From Nephromyces sp. MM_2019 (Eukaryota; Apicomplexa; Aconoidasida; Nephromycida), in NCBI GenBank assembly GCA_015657535.1, contig JADHZB010001686.1, positions 2,731 to 47,060 of the forward strand: a DNA stretch of 44,330 nucleotides. The letters are read 5' to 3'. Position 1 is the first letter of the stretch. The number at the start of each line of letters is the position of its first letter. Under the pieces are notes generated by a model. That model saw nothing but the letters and a program-made list of their open reading frames with translations, did no database searches and was not told where the DNA came from. Below are positions 34,886 through 44,330 of this stretch, piece after piece. The translations under genes and the position numbers were made by a program.

Positions 34886-35063
34886 ATGTTTTACTCTATT
34901 CACTTTTATTTGACTCATTTTTTTGACTGCTTCACGCACAGCTTACTTTCCTGTTCTAGAGCTTTAGCTTGTTCATATTGCACACCATGGAGTAGTTTCA
35001 AAGATTTTTTCTCTTGAAGTCCTTCTTTATATCAACTTGTCTGCTTCTCCTAACTTTTCTAAG

Positions 35064-35315
35064 ACCTGACTAGGGTTTGCGTGCCCAAAAGCTATGGGAA
35101 ACAGGTTTTTGAGGAGGCTCCATTGTGCACGTGTGTAGTAAGATTGGCCTATATCTAAGCAGCTCTTTCGCGACTCTATATGCTATTCTCTCTTCTTTGA
35201 TGCAGTAAAAGACTATTTGCCTCATTTGATCTACTGTGAAGGGCTAAAGGATGTAAAGCGTGCTGTTTTGGTGCTTGTCCTTGACGTTTTGTCGGGTGAA
35301 CTTTTGAGTAGTTAA
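35064..35315 (+). CDS. Probable last exons of a plus-strand gene
   Basis: 35206-35315 follows a good acceptor (ttctttgatgcag) and reads KDYLPHLIYCEGLKDVKRAV, then a hydrophobic VLVLVLDVLSGEL and a stop at 35313. An upstream candidate exon starts at 35064 and reads VPKSYGKQVFEEAPLC, ending near 35130. Joining them in frame needs the donor ACGT|GTGTAG; better-looking donors nearby break the frame. No family recognised. It may be the end of the 33230-34230 gene if the stop at 34228 is spliced out. Confidence 0.35.
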
Positions 35316-35688
35316 ACATGCTCACCTAGGCGTTTAATTTGCTCTCTCAAGTATTTTTTGCTGCTATTAACTGTATAATTATGCGTGTGTTGGCGTGTGC
35401 AAGGATGGTTTTCAAAGGTTAAATTGATGAGAATACGGGTGTAATGCAGCTCAAACCTGCACCCATAAAAGCTCAAACCTGCACCCAATAGTAGTGACAA
35501 TTTTTGCTATTTTGTCAAGCCTGAATGGCGACGTTACATGACTTCTTCAGTCAGAAGCAGTCAGCGAAATCAAGTTGTTGACTTAGGAAGAGGGAGTTTG
35601 TAGTGTTGGAAGCCTATCTTAGAGAAGGAGAGACAAATGCCAGGAGATGTGGCTTGGAAGAAACTACAAATTACCTAGCATTATCTTC

Positions 35689-37447
35689 TCATAATATGGA
35701 ATCCGTTCGGACTAGTTTTCCGTCACTAGGCGAGTATAGTACATCACTTTGATGCTAGTCACTGCACACTCTGAAGGTGAAAATTGTAGGTACTCACCAG
35801 AAGTTATCTACCAGTGATGGTGTGTTCCTGAAGATCCTGTTGAGACCAGCAGCTTACCTTGGCTGCCTATAATGCAGTGAAGACTTTGAGGAGTCCGTCT
35901 GAGGCACTTCTTCCAGTGTTGCTAGGGAGAGGTTGAAATAGCTTTTTTGCTGGGTTTTGTGTCTTAGCAGGAGCTTCTTTCTCAGAGAGTAGCCTTTAGG
36001 GTGTCGTTAGAGCTGTTCCGTGTAAGCCTAGCCAGTCTTGTGGTAGGCGGCTGTGTGTGTGTTTGGAAATGAAATAGGAAATGACTGCGATTGAAACGGG
36101 AACTAGCGTAGAGGAGGTATGGTTTTAGGCTTGAGAGTTATCGGTGTACAGTTTGGTGTACATACAAGCAAGGAGTAGAGCGAGTACTTTGTCAGAGCTA
36201 ATGTGTGGTGTTGATAATCATGCACGTTTCTCGGAAATGAGCTGAAAGCACTGCAGGAAGGGTGCAATGCGACGAGAAAGACACAGACTAGGCGCAAACA
36301 AGCAGAGGCTACTAGATTTTGTATGTGCAAAAAATTGACGTAAACGCTAGAGGTTGTGTGCAAACACTAGACATTGATGTTTGAAAAATACTAGTTAGGT
36401 GTACACACATACTAAACAAACGCATATGCACACACACTAGCCAACACTATTATTACGCACACAAATACAAAAATTTTATGCTACATTCTCACACACAATG
36501 CGCCTCCTGATGCATTGCGAAACAGGTGGCCTACATAGCATTTCCTTATGGCCTGCGAAGGCACCTAGCCTCTCTCATCTACTGAATGATGATACCCATC
36601 AGTCTGAGCTCAGTTAACCCTAGAAGGCCACTCTTCATCTTAGGGGGTATGCTATGGTGTTGAAATGAAGACCACTGTAGTATGCGCGATATTTCTCCAC
36701 TATAATGGTAGACTATGGTAACGTTGCTAGGCACTAGGTAGAATGATATTATCAGTGCGTAATACCGTGAGAAAGTAGGAATACACCAAATCATAGCTAC
36801 AGTTCATTAGTCAACGAAACTAAAGAAAATTACAGCGCAAAGGCAAACTTTAAGTTAAGAGGGGAAGGGTGAAGAGAAGAGGCTGCACACGAGGGGAACA
36901 GGGAATGAGCAAGTCTGAAGGAATCTGCAGGAACAAGCAAAAACTAGTGGGGGCCGGCAGAAAGTAGCAAAAACTAGCAGAAACCAGCAGAAACCAGCAG
37001 AAAGTAGCATTAACTAGCAGAAACCTAAACTCACCTAAACTCACCTACACACATCTACACAAACTCACCTGCTTACGCTAGAGCTCGCAGCTATAAATTC
37101 TCAAAAGAACACACATTCACCTCAGAAGTATGAATCGCAGCGGTTCGAAGCGATTAGCACATATTACGGTTAGAAGCAATAAGATAATACCTATCTCTGT
37201 GTGTGCGTTTGTGTGTCGGGAGGGTATGTGAAGAAACACCTACTTTTGTGTGCACCATGCAGTGAGAAACATGGTAAAAAGTTTGTGTTCGTATGTTTCT
37301 GTTTTCTCTGGTAGCTGTGTGTAAAACCTATAAGCCGGCGGCAAGCTTCTTCGCAGTTTCTCCTGCACCTTCTCCAAGCACACACGCACACAGAGCATAA
37401 CAAGCAGCCCATGTTCTGCTCTGGCACCAACCGATATTGACTCCGGG
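35689..37447 (-). CDS. Unrecognised protein, 3' part of gene (five exons)
   Basis: Exons in coding order: 37328-37447, 36596-36726, 35858-35993, 35798-35836, 35689-35725. All four joins are in phase (AG+C Ser, G+GC Gly, AG+G Arg, TG+T Cys). Three donors are good (GTATCA, GTAAGC, GTGAGT); the one after 37328 is GTTTTA. The product contains LEKVQEKLRRSLPPAY, VTIVYHYSGEISRILQW, GLTELRLMGYSLRKKLLLRH and ends DGKLVRTDSIL. It looks like a soluble, basic protein; no catalytic motif or membrane span seen and I do not recognise it. The 5' end is not found: upstream is a minisatellite. Part of the first exon is TG-rich (VMLCVRVC) and could hide a short intron. The in-phase chain is the main reason to believe it. 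Confidence 0.48.
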
Positions 37448-37464
37448 CTTCAGAAAGACGTCAC

Positions 37465-37725
37465 CCACCAATCATCCGATCACACCCACACACCAATGAT
37501 CCACCCGCTATCCACACATACAGCAATGATCCACTCACTAATGATCCACCCACTAATGATCCACCCACTAACCACACACAAACATACCCACCCACCATCC
37601 ACCACCTACTAATTATCCACCCACTGACCACACACAAACATACCCACCCATCATCCACCACCCACCAATGATCCGGCCTCACACACATATACCCATCCAC
37701 CAACCACCACCACTACCACCCACGC
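37465..37725 (+). repeat. ATGATCCACCCACTA minisatellite
   Basis: Repeats of CCACTAATGATCCACC, with interspersed CACACACAAACATACCCACC blocks that are themselves duplicated near 37565 and 37630. It abuts the 37447 exon and probably lies in an intron or the 5' region of that minus-strand gene. Confidence 0.8.
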
Positions 37726-38009
37726 ACGTTCCCCTACCCCGCTTCAATCAACCCCCTCTAAAACTGGTTCCAGCGTTTCTGTGTGTGTGTGTATACTCCC
37801 AGTTGATGATGTGTGCGCGTACGATAAACACTATGGTGTGTATGCGCCACTGACTCCCCTACCAGCTGTCTTCTCTTCCATACTGAAGTAGGCTTGCTAC
37901 CTTAAATCTACATCTAACTCCTTGTGTTTATATGTATATCCCTGTGTATGTGTGTGTGTGCGAAACGCCTTGCTCTGCATCTATCTTTACGAAATGATTT
38001 TTTTAACAG

Positions 38010-38118
38010 AAAGGAACTCTGCTCCTTCCCTTTATGCATCTACTACATACAAAGCCTTCCTAAAGCCCGTATCTTAGCTGCCTATTCTCTAGGCTTGATC
38101 AACAAAAGACCAGCCTAG
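38010..38118 (+). CDS. Candidate terminal exon
   Basis: It follows a strong acceptor (gatttttttaacag) and reads FPLCIYYIQSLPKARILAAY SLGLINKRPA before a TAG stop at 38116. No upstream exon found; 37741-37790 (RFNQPPLKLVPAFL) is a weak possibility. It would overlap the territory of the minus-strand gene, so treat as tentative. Confidence 0.25.
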
Positions 38119-38619
38119 GAGGGGTGCACACACACACTGAATTTTTACTTGAAGAATAAGGGGGAGAGATCGCTTGCTAGTGAGAGGTTTTAGCAAAGTC
38201 TAGTATGCTAGAAGAGGTATACTTGCCATACTAAAGAGGGTGGAAAGAGGAGGGAAGATCATGATCTAAAGAGGGAGAAAAAGGAAACACAACAAGAGAA
38301 AGTGTGTGTGTAGCACGCAAAAATTGTGTGCAGATTCAGCATATGCTTGGAAGATGATGGAGGCTGATTGGTAGCCCGTTTATACACTATTCGAGAGAAT
38401 AAGAGAATCCTTGTAGTGACTATAAAACTGATGAGGAAACGCTAGTAATGACGCAGTAAGGAGAGGAATCTTAAAGATGAATGATTCTAGGGGTATATGA
38501 TTGGTGAATCTTATATGGGCTGAAAATCCGCGTGTGTGTGATGCCTTTTGATGAATGTGAAGAATTCAGCTTTAGCGATAGCTCATCAACGCGGAAAATC
38601 ATATAAAAGGCAGAGGGTG

Positions 38620-39020
38620 ATGCAGTAACACACACACAGAGGTTGTCTTGGAGGGATATGCGTTTGGAGGATGAGGCAGTAACACACACACAGAGGTTGC
38701 CTTAGACGGTGCTGCAGTGGGAGGGTGATGCACCCACGCACAGACACAGATTTTCTGGAAGGTATAAGGTCACACACAGATGCACTTGTAGTGATATACG
38801 TTTACACACATGAACTTGGAGGGATGTGCTCTCGCGCACACAGGTCATGTTGAAGATATGCACTTGGAGGGATATGCCCTCACGTACAGCGGCCCTCTTG
38901 AAGATATGCCCGTACCCACGGAAATACTCTTGAAGATTTGCACTCACGCACACATGCATGCCCTTGAAGATCTGCACTGACGCAAACGTATATAAACTTG
39001 AAGATTGACGCTCACACATA
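38620..39020. repeat. Degenerate minisatellite with GGAGGGATATGC and CTTGAAGAT units
   Basis: Drifted 35-45-bp units: ACTTGGAGGGATATGC plus CTCACGCACACA, grading into CTTGAAGATTTGCACTCACG. A similar degenerate array continues at 39340-39500 (GCTATGAT + GCACACACA). Frames on the minus strand are repeat artefacts. Confidence 0.65.
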
Positions 39021-41242
39021 TGCCGTTAACCATCGATATACAATAGTGCCGTGTGTACATACACTAAATGAGCAATAGCATTAGCATACACACATAAGGT
39101 AATACTATTCCACTGAGTTCTGTTGGTGTGTTAACACCATATTAGCCTCATTTTGTGGTGAATTTCTTCCAGTAAAGCTATGCATTTGCTGGATAGCAAA
39201 CATCTTCACAGAATCCCCACTACTTTCCTGCTGTTGATTAGGTAAGCCTAGGCGTTGTGTGAGAAAGCTCAGCATGAAATCATAGCAAGCAGCTAGTCTT
39301 TATGTGAAGGTTGCACTATCTACAGTCTGTGTGTGTAGTAGTGCTCCTCTTACATGAACATACAATTGGGATGCGTTCAGATGCATACACATATGGAGTT
39401 ATGATGTGTTCGCACACACACGTGAAGCTATGATATTTTGACGCACACATGTGTGCAGATATGATGCGTCCACAACCACACCCGAATTTTCTGCTAATTT
39501 CACGCATACACATGTGCACAGGCGTTAGCAGTATTTTCACAGTTTCATGCCTGCTGCTTTTACTGCACACACACACACCATACTGAAGCCACGTTTTCTT
39601 CAATGAATGCAATGTATTAAGCAGTCTTTTTTTTTTGTTTTTCTTTGCCGTTCTTCAGAGATACCTGAGATGCGTGTGTTCCACTATGGCAGGCATCACA
39701 TTATGTGGAGTAGAAGTGTGTTAGTGTAAGGTTTATGTGCAGTAGTTGGTGGAAGCTTGAGTTTGTCTGTGTTTCTTTTTAAAGCTCGTTGCCTTTTCTC
39801 TTTCATTTTGCTTGCTTTTGGCAATACGATACCCCCTCTTCCCTCTTGGGTGTGTGCCTTGTCTGCGTGTTTGCATTGCTTCGCCTTTAAAAGCAATGAT
39901 AAATCGGTGTGTGTGTGTCGGTGTGCATCAGTTTGTGTTGATGGTATGATAGTTTCAAGCTATCCAGCACTGCCTGCTGTGTGTGCGTGCTCCGTGTGCT
40001 GATAGTATGGCCTCCTGTGTGTGTGGTTGCCGATGGTATGGCCATTTCAAGCTATCAAGCGCTGCCCTCATCAATATATTCCCTCTTCTTCCTCTTCTTC
40101 CTCTTCTTCCTCTTCTTCCTCTTCTTCCTCTTCTTCCTCTTCTTCCTCTTCTTCCTCTTCTTCCTCTTCTTCCTCTTTAAGTTCTTTATGCTGAAATTAG
40201 TAGCTATAAGTTTCTACAGGAGAATATTCAGTTTTATTTTAAATTCATCAAAAAGTGCTTCTTTGAATGAGGTTTTTCTTTGATTCGATGTATATACATC
40301 TACTGTAGGAGAAGAGGCCGTATGTGGTATTTGCTAGGTTAATATTCAATGAAATTCGCCAGAAAATAGGGCCTGTAGTGTGTGTGTGTTTTTTGATTAG
40401 CTATATGGGTAACCAAATAGTCGGTATAGGCGATGTATGATTGGCAGTGGGTTGTTTGATTTGTTGTGTGTTCTTTGGCTGTGTGTGTTGTCAGTATTGA
40501 GTTGCTTGATTTGTTGTGTGTTCTTTCCCTGTGTGTGTTGTTTGTCTGTTTGTGGTTTTATTTTTTGTGTAATGTGGGATTGTTTTGTGTTTCTTGATTG
40601 GCTCTGTGTGTTGCTTTAGTTGCTATCTGTCGCCCAATATAGTCTGTGCGTTACCCATGGTGAGCTTAATTTGAATAGAGAGGAGATGTTGCACCTGAGC
40701 ATTGTGTATTATAGTAGTGCTATTCGTTGAGTAGGGAAACAGTTAGAATTTTATCTGCCTGGAATAGTTTCGTGGGATTGTGCAGTTTGAAGTGTATGCA
40801 TGACTGCTCATTCTCATCTCCTCTTTAAAGTGTGTGTGAATGGCTGTTCGCTGGCTTACCAACTCTCTCTTGTACTTTGAAGTGTGTGTAAATAGCTAGT
40901 CTCACTCGCTTTGTCGTGCAGCCACTCACTCTCTCTCCTCTTTGAAGTGTGCGTGAATGGCTGGGGCTCCTCCTCTACGGCCCCACTCCCTCCCTGGCAT
41001 ACTCCCTCATTTCCTTACTACCTCCTACTCCATCTTCCCTCCACATGTGTGTGAATAACTACCACTCACACACATAAATACATACATATCGCTCACTTTC
41101 TCGTCTTGCTCCCTCCACATCTCTAAATAACTGCTGCTCGCACACACTCACACGCACCCATACATCCCCCCAGTCGTCGCTTTCCTCATTTCGCACTCAC
41201 ACACACACACACACACTCCTAGCATAAATCCCTCGGGGGAAA
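39021..41242. other. Intergenic, upstream of the M8 protease
   Basis: GTGTACATACAC (39053-39064) and the perfect GATGTATATACATC (40287-40300) belong to the palindrome family. 39696-39896 is open on both strands (minus: KASKMKEKRQRALKRNTDKL) without other support. 40437-40619 is TG-rich. 40800-41220 has three drifted copies of CTCCTCTTTGAAGTGTGTGTGAATGGCT, then CA tracts just before the protease start. Confidence 0.45.
40083..40177 (+). repeat. 9-bp CTTCTTCCT microsatellite
   Basis: About ten perfect copies of CTTCTTCCT. The plus frame is a (Phe/Leu)n artefact. Confidence 0.95.
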
Positions 41243-44200
41243 ATGTATAGAATGATGAATTTTTTGCTCCTTTTTTTCTATGGGATTTCATTCTTTGAGG
41301 CTGAGATTATCAATTCATCATCTTCAAGCATCACAGGAACTTATTGGGCGAATAGAGCTTTCCAATGGCTTGGAGATGCTCTGTTTCCTCAGCTTAAGAG
41401 TGTGCATAATATAGGCTCTTGCAATCATGCTGCAGCTCTGTTAAGGAGCGACTTAAGCCTAGAGTCTTCCATCATCGATATAGGCATGAAGAAATCTCGT
41501 AGAAAGTCGTATAAAAAACAGCAAGATTTGGTGGGTTGCTCTGACCAATTGCCTAGAAGAGAGGTTTCTGCAGGTAGAAAACTTGATGATGATGCTTCAA
41601 ACAACTCTCTCTATGTAGACATAGAGGTTACAGTAGAGGAAGGGATTGAAGATGGAGCCCTGAACCTACTTGTAGATGAAAGGAGCTACATTGCTCCGGG
41701 AAATACTCGCTCTTTATCGTCTGCAGAAGGCAGCTATTTTGCGCCCAAACTCGCTTCATTGGGTGCCTTTTCGGATGCATCGCAGGATAAAATGCCTGAA
41801 TTAGGGGTAGAATCGGTAATTGCTGAAGAAGTTGCTTCACTGGCTGCTGAAGAAGTTGCTTCACTGGCTGCTGAAGAAGGTGCTTCACTGGCTGCTGAAG
41901 AAGTTGCTTCACTGGCTGCTGAAGAAGGTGCTTCACTGGCTGCTGAAGAAGGTACTTCACTGGCTGCTGAAGAAGGTGCTTCACTGGCTAATTTTTCCGT
42001 GGAATCACTGGCTACCCCTCCACACCCATCTCTGGCTACCCCATCCCATCCTAATTCTCTGCTTTTCTCGTCTTCAATATCGCCATCATCTTTGCACTCT
42101 GAGACTGTCCCATCCCCTGATTTTTCGTTGAATCCAAGGCATTTCAACGTATCTTTTGGCGAAGACTTTGCTGCAGTCTCACACAATGAGTCATTCAGCA
42201 AATTGATTGATTACTATGGGAAAACTACCAAATTTTCAAAGAGATCTGACGATTTTAACGATCCTCATGAAGCACCAGAAGAGAAACTTTTGACTCTTCC
42301 TATAGTATCACCATCTGGAGCTTTAAGAGGCTCTGTGCTTTTATCTAATCCTCTACTTGCTTTGGAGACACACACTGAAGCTACTTCTCTTTCGGGAACC
42401 TTGAAGGACGATTTGAATCAAGGAAAAACGGAAACTTTTGCACACAATTCACAGGAAGAAGAGGCAGAAGATGGTGTTAAGTTAATTTCTTTTGGAAAAT
42501 ATGCTTCAATGGCATCTTCACAATTATCTCCTTCGTTAAGTGCAGCATATGCCTCCTCAACAGTCCAATCTTCAAGTTTGCTAGGGGAGATTACCCACAC
42601 AATCCAAAGTTTCGATGAAGCCCGTGTGTTAGCACACGTTGACACATCAAAAGAGACGGCTTCCTTCAATGAGGAGGGTTCTGCATCTTCTTCATTTTCT
42701 TTTATTGATTATTTTATGGAGAAGCTTTACTCATCTTCGGTAGAGGGAGTAGCTTCTTTGAATGAGGAATCTAAGGAATCTTCTTATTCTATTCCGATGA
42801 AGCAGGGAGCCTCCGACTTGCATGAAGAAGTCGAGTTGTCTTCTTCACCTACCTTCACACAGAAGCACCCCCCCCCNCACCCCCCCTATCACCCATTCCA
42901 CCCTCCAATCACCCCCTCGATCAACACTTTCATGCAATTTGGCAAATAAACCCACCAACGACGGCGTTCTATGGGAGCCCCTGCATCAGCCTGGTAGTAT
43001 GCTTCCTCCAGAATACTTTGATCCTCTTCGGTTAACAGTGTATATTGAGGGTTTACTGAAGTATTTCTATGTAAATGATGATCTTTTTCAGCTCATAAAA
43101 GAGGATGCTCTACCAGTCGTTGCAGCCTATATAACCTCCACCATACGAACACGCCGTATAGCTGATACCTTCAGGATACCGAGGATATGTCCTGAGCTTG
43201 ACAGTCCTTCATCTTCATCATATCCTGTTGAAGATGAACATTCCTCAGTTTTATGCACTTCTTTGCCTAAGATGGAGTGCATCACTACTGTTCTTCCAGA
43301 TATACACATCGAACACACTTCCTTATGCCCTGATGGAATCAACAGCTGCAGTGTAGTCTCTGAGAGTTTGGGGCTTCAGAGCACTGATGCAGTGAGCTAT
43401 TTGACTATGCACTCAGATGAAGATTGCCAGGAAACTACGTTCGCTTTCGCTGGTGAGTGTGCGGGGCGGTGGGGTGTGTGTGGTGGGTTTTTTGTGGGGG
43501 TCTTGGGAAATGGATGAGTGCTGAGGGCTTGCTTAGATTTTGTATCTTTGCGTATTGCAGCAGGTATCGCTGATTTCCTTCTATACTCTGAGGCGTGTTT
43601 TTTGTTTGAGCATTAACTGATGAGGTGAAGGTATTTAAACATTAGATGTTGTAGATTAAGCTGTGTGTGCTGCTTGTGTGTGTTTTTTTGCTCATTACTT
43701 TAACCCACGAACTGTCTGTGTGTGCAAAAAAAATCTAAACTCTACGAATGTCTGATGCTATGCTTGGAAGCTGAGAAGGAAAATTTCTTAAAATGATGTT
43801 TTCTGTGAAGAATGTTTGCATTATTAGAAGAATCAGATTTGTGCTTTAATGCAAGATATGAAGGGCGGATTTACTGCTTTGGACAACAAGTGAAAACAAG
43901 AAAAGCTCGACTTTATGAGGAGAGACTAAAGCCATGGATGAAGAAGATGAAGTTGATGAAGATGAAGAAGATGTGGATAGGAGTATCTGCTTGTAGCAGA
44001 GATTTTTGCACCGATTTATGGAGATTTTTGATTTTTTTGATGAGGAAAGCTTGGGATCCCTTTTTCTATGTTATGCCAGATTGTGTGTGTAGGTCCCTGC
44101 AAAAGGAATGAAGAAGGGCGTCCTTTAGTTGGAGGCATTCATATTTGCCCATCTTTCTTATTTGCAAGAACCGATGTTCGAAGTTTTATCAGTTTGCTGC

Positions 44201-44330
44201 TTCATGAGCATTTCCATGTTTTGGGATTTTTTCGGCAGTCATTTGCAATGTATAAAAGCCCACCTGATAATAAGGTGAAGGATATATACGCTACAGGTAA
44301 TATGTGTGTGTGTTGTGTGTGTGTGTGTGT
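41243..44330 (+). CDS. Leishmanolysin-like (peptidase M8) secreted zinc metalloprotease, 3' truncated
   Basis: Zinc endopeptidase of the secretory pathway or cell surface. Exon 1 is 41243-43452 and exon 2 is 44093-44296 (acceptor tgtgtgtag); the next intron starts at 44297. The join gives FAFAG|PC in frame. MYRMMNFLLLFFYGISFF is a signal peptide. About 600 residues of Ser/Glu-rich low complexity follow, with seven copies of an (A)AEE(V/G)(A/T)SL repeat at about residues 192-249. The family region then begins at DPLRLTVYIEG and continues through TFAFAGPCKRNEEGRPLVGG and HICPSFL to the zinc motif HEHFHVLGF (HEHFH at 44203-44217), equivalent to HExxHxxGF of M8. The third zinc His and C-terminal domain lie beyond the window. 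A poly-C run with an N (42867-42886, N at 42877) shifts the frame by one: the codons before it and those after (STLQSPPRSTLSC) are in different frames with no intron signal between, so I treat this as a sequence error. Confidence 0.87.
41819..41988 (+). repeat. 24-bp coding repeat, seven units
   Basis: GCTGCTGAAGAAGTTGCTTC plus ACTG, encoding AAEE(V/G)(A/T)SL. The nearly identical DNA, with only a few GTT/GGT and GCT/ACT changes, shows recent expansion. The region sits in the N-terminal linker of the M8 protease. Antisense frames here are shadows. Confidence 0.95.
42867..42886. other. Ambiguous poly-C run with N, apparent frameshift
   Basis: C run interrupted by an N at 42877. The M8 protease frame is 41243-based before it and one base displaced after it. 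Changing the run length by one base would make 41243-43452 a single open exon. Confidence 0.85.

Noticed and set aside
35579..35755. Plus-strand open stretch (REFVVLEAYLREGETNARR)
   Set aside because: It overlaps, antisense, the last exon of the phase-consistent minus-strand gene and has no in-phase partner; possible but less likely.
39696..40002. Lys-rich minus frame and hydrophobic plus frame at the same place
   Set aside because: They mirror each other by composition, and neither has a partner exon or recognised domain.
41628..42201. Antisense open frames of 118 and 155 codons
   Set aside because: Reverse readings of the 24-bp Ala/Glu repeat and Ser-rich region of the M8 protease.
43812..44111. 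99-codon frame before the M8 zinc-motif exon
   Set aside because: It lies in the intron 43453-44092. Skipping it joins FAFAG to PCKRNEEGRP in phase, as expected for M8.

Overview
The window is nuclear DNA of an intron-rich eukaryotic protist, most likely an apicomplexan of coccidian type. The reasons are a secreted oocyst-wall-like cysteine-rich protein, a canonical calmodulin, and many GT-AG introns of about 0.05-2 kb. All gene models were spliced by eye, using reading phase, splice signals and family motifs. (TG)n/(CA)n tracts and minisatellites fill introns and intergenic DNA outside about 7.75-19.35 kb, and they create many false open frames.

Layout. 555-3021 (+): 3' part of an unrecognised Ser/Lys-rich gene whose second intron is a 58-bp minisatellite carrying a 3' splice site in every unit. 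4061-6183 (-): complete 149-residue calmodulin in four exons. 6184-11401: no firm gene, a few weak candidates. 11402-17796 (+): eight-exon gene for a 431-residue secreted Cys-rich oocyst-wall-like protein, inside an approximately 11.6-kb island almost free of TG/CA tracts. 19646-31639 (-): twelve-exon DEAD-box RNA helicase (737 residues, motif II = DEVD) with one GC-AG intron and a 234-base N gap in intron 3. 33230-35315 (+): probable exons of one or two unrecognised genes. 35689-37447 (-): five phase-consistent exons, the 3' end of an unrecognised gene. 37448-41242: repeats with weak candidates. 41243 to the window end (+): M8 leishmanolysin-like metalloprotease with signal peptide, long acidic/Ser-rich N-terminal region with seven 8-residue repeats, and an HEHFH zinc motif, cut off by the window edge.

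The genes do not form a pathway. Calmodulin and the helicase are housekeeping functions; the wall-like protein and the M8 protease are secretory-pathway proteins. The most unusual signal is a recurrent perfect palindrome with core GTGTAYRTACAC, found about 15-20 times in introns and intergenic DNA of the repeat-rich parts and not seen in the 7.75-19.35 kb island.
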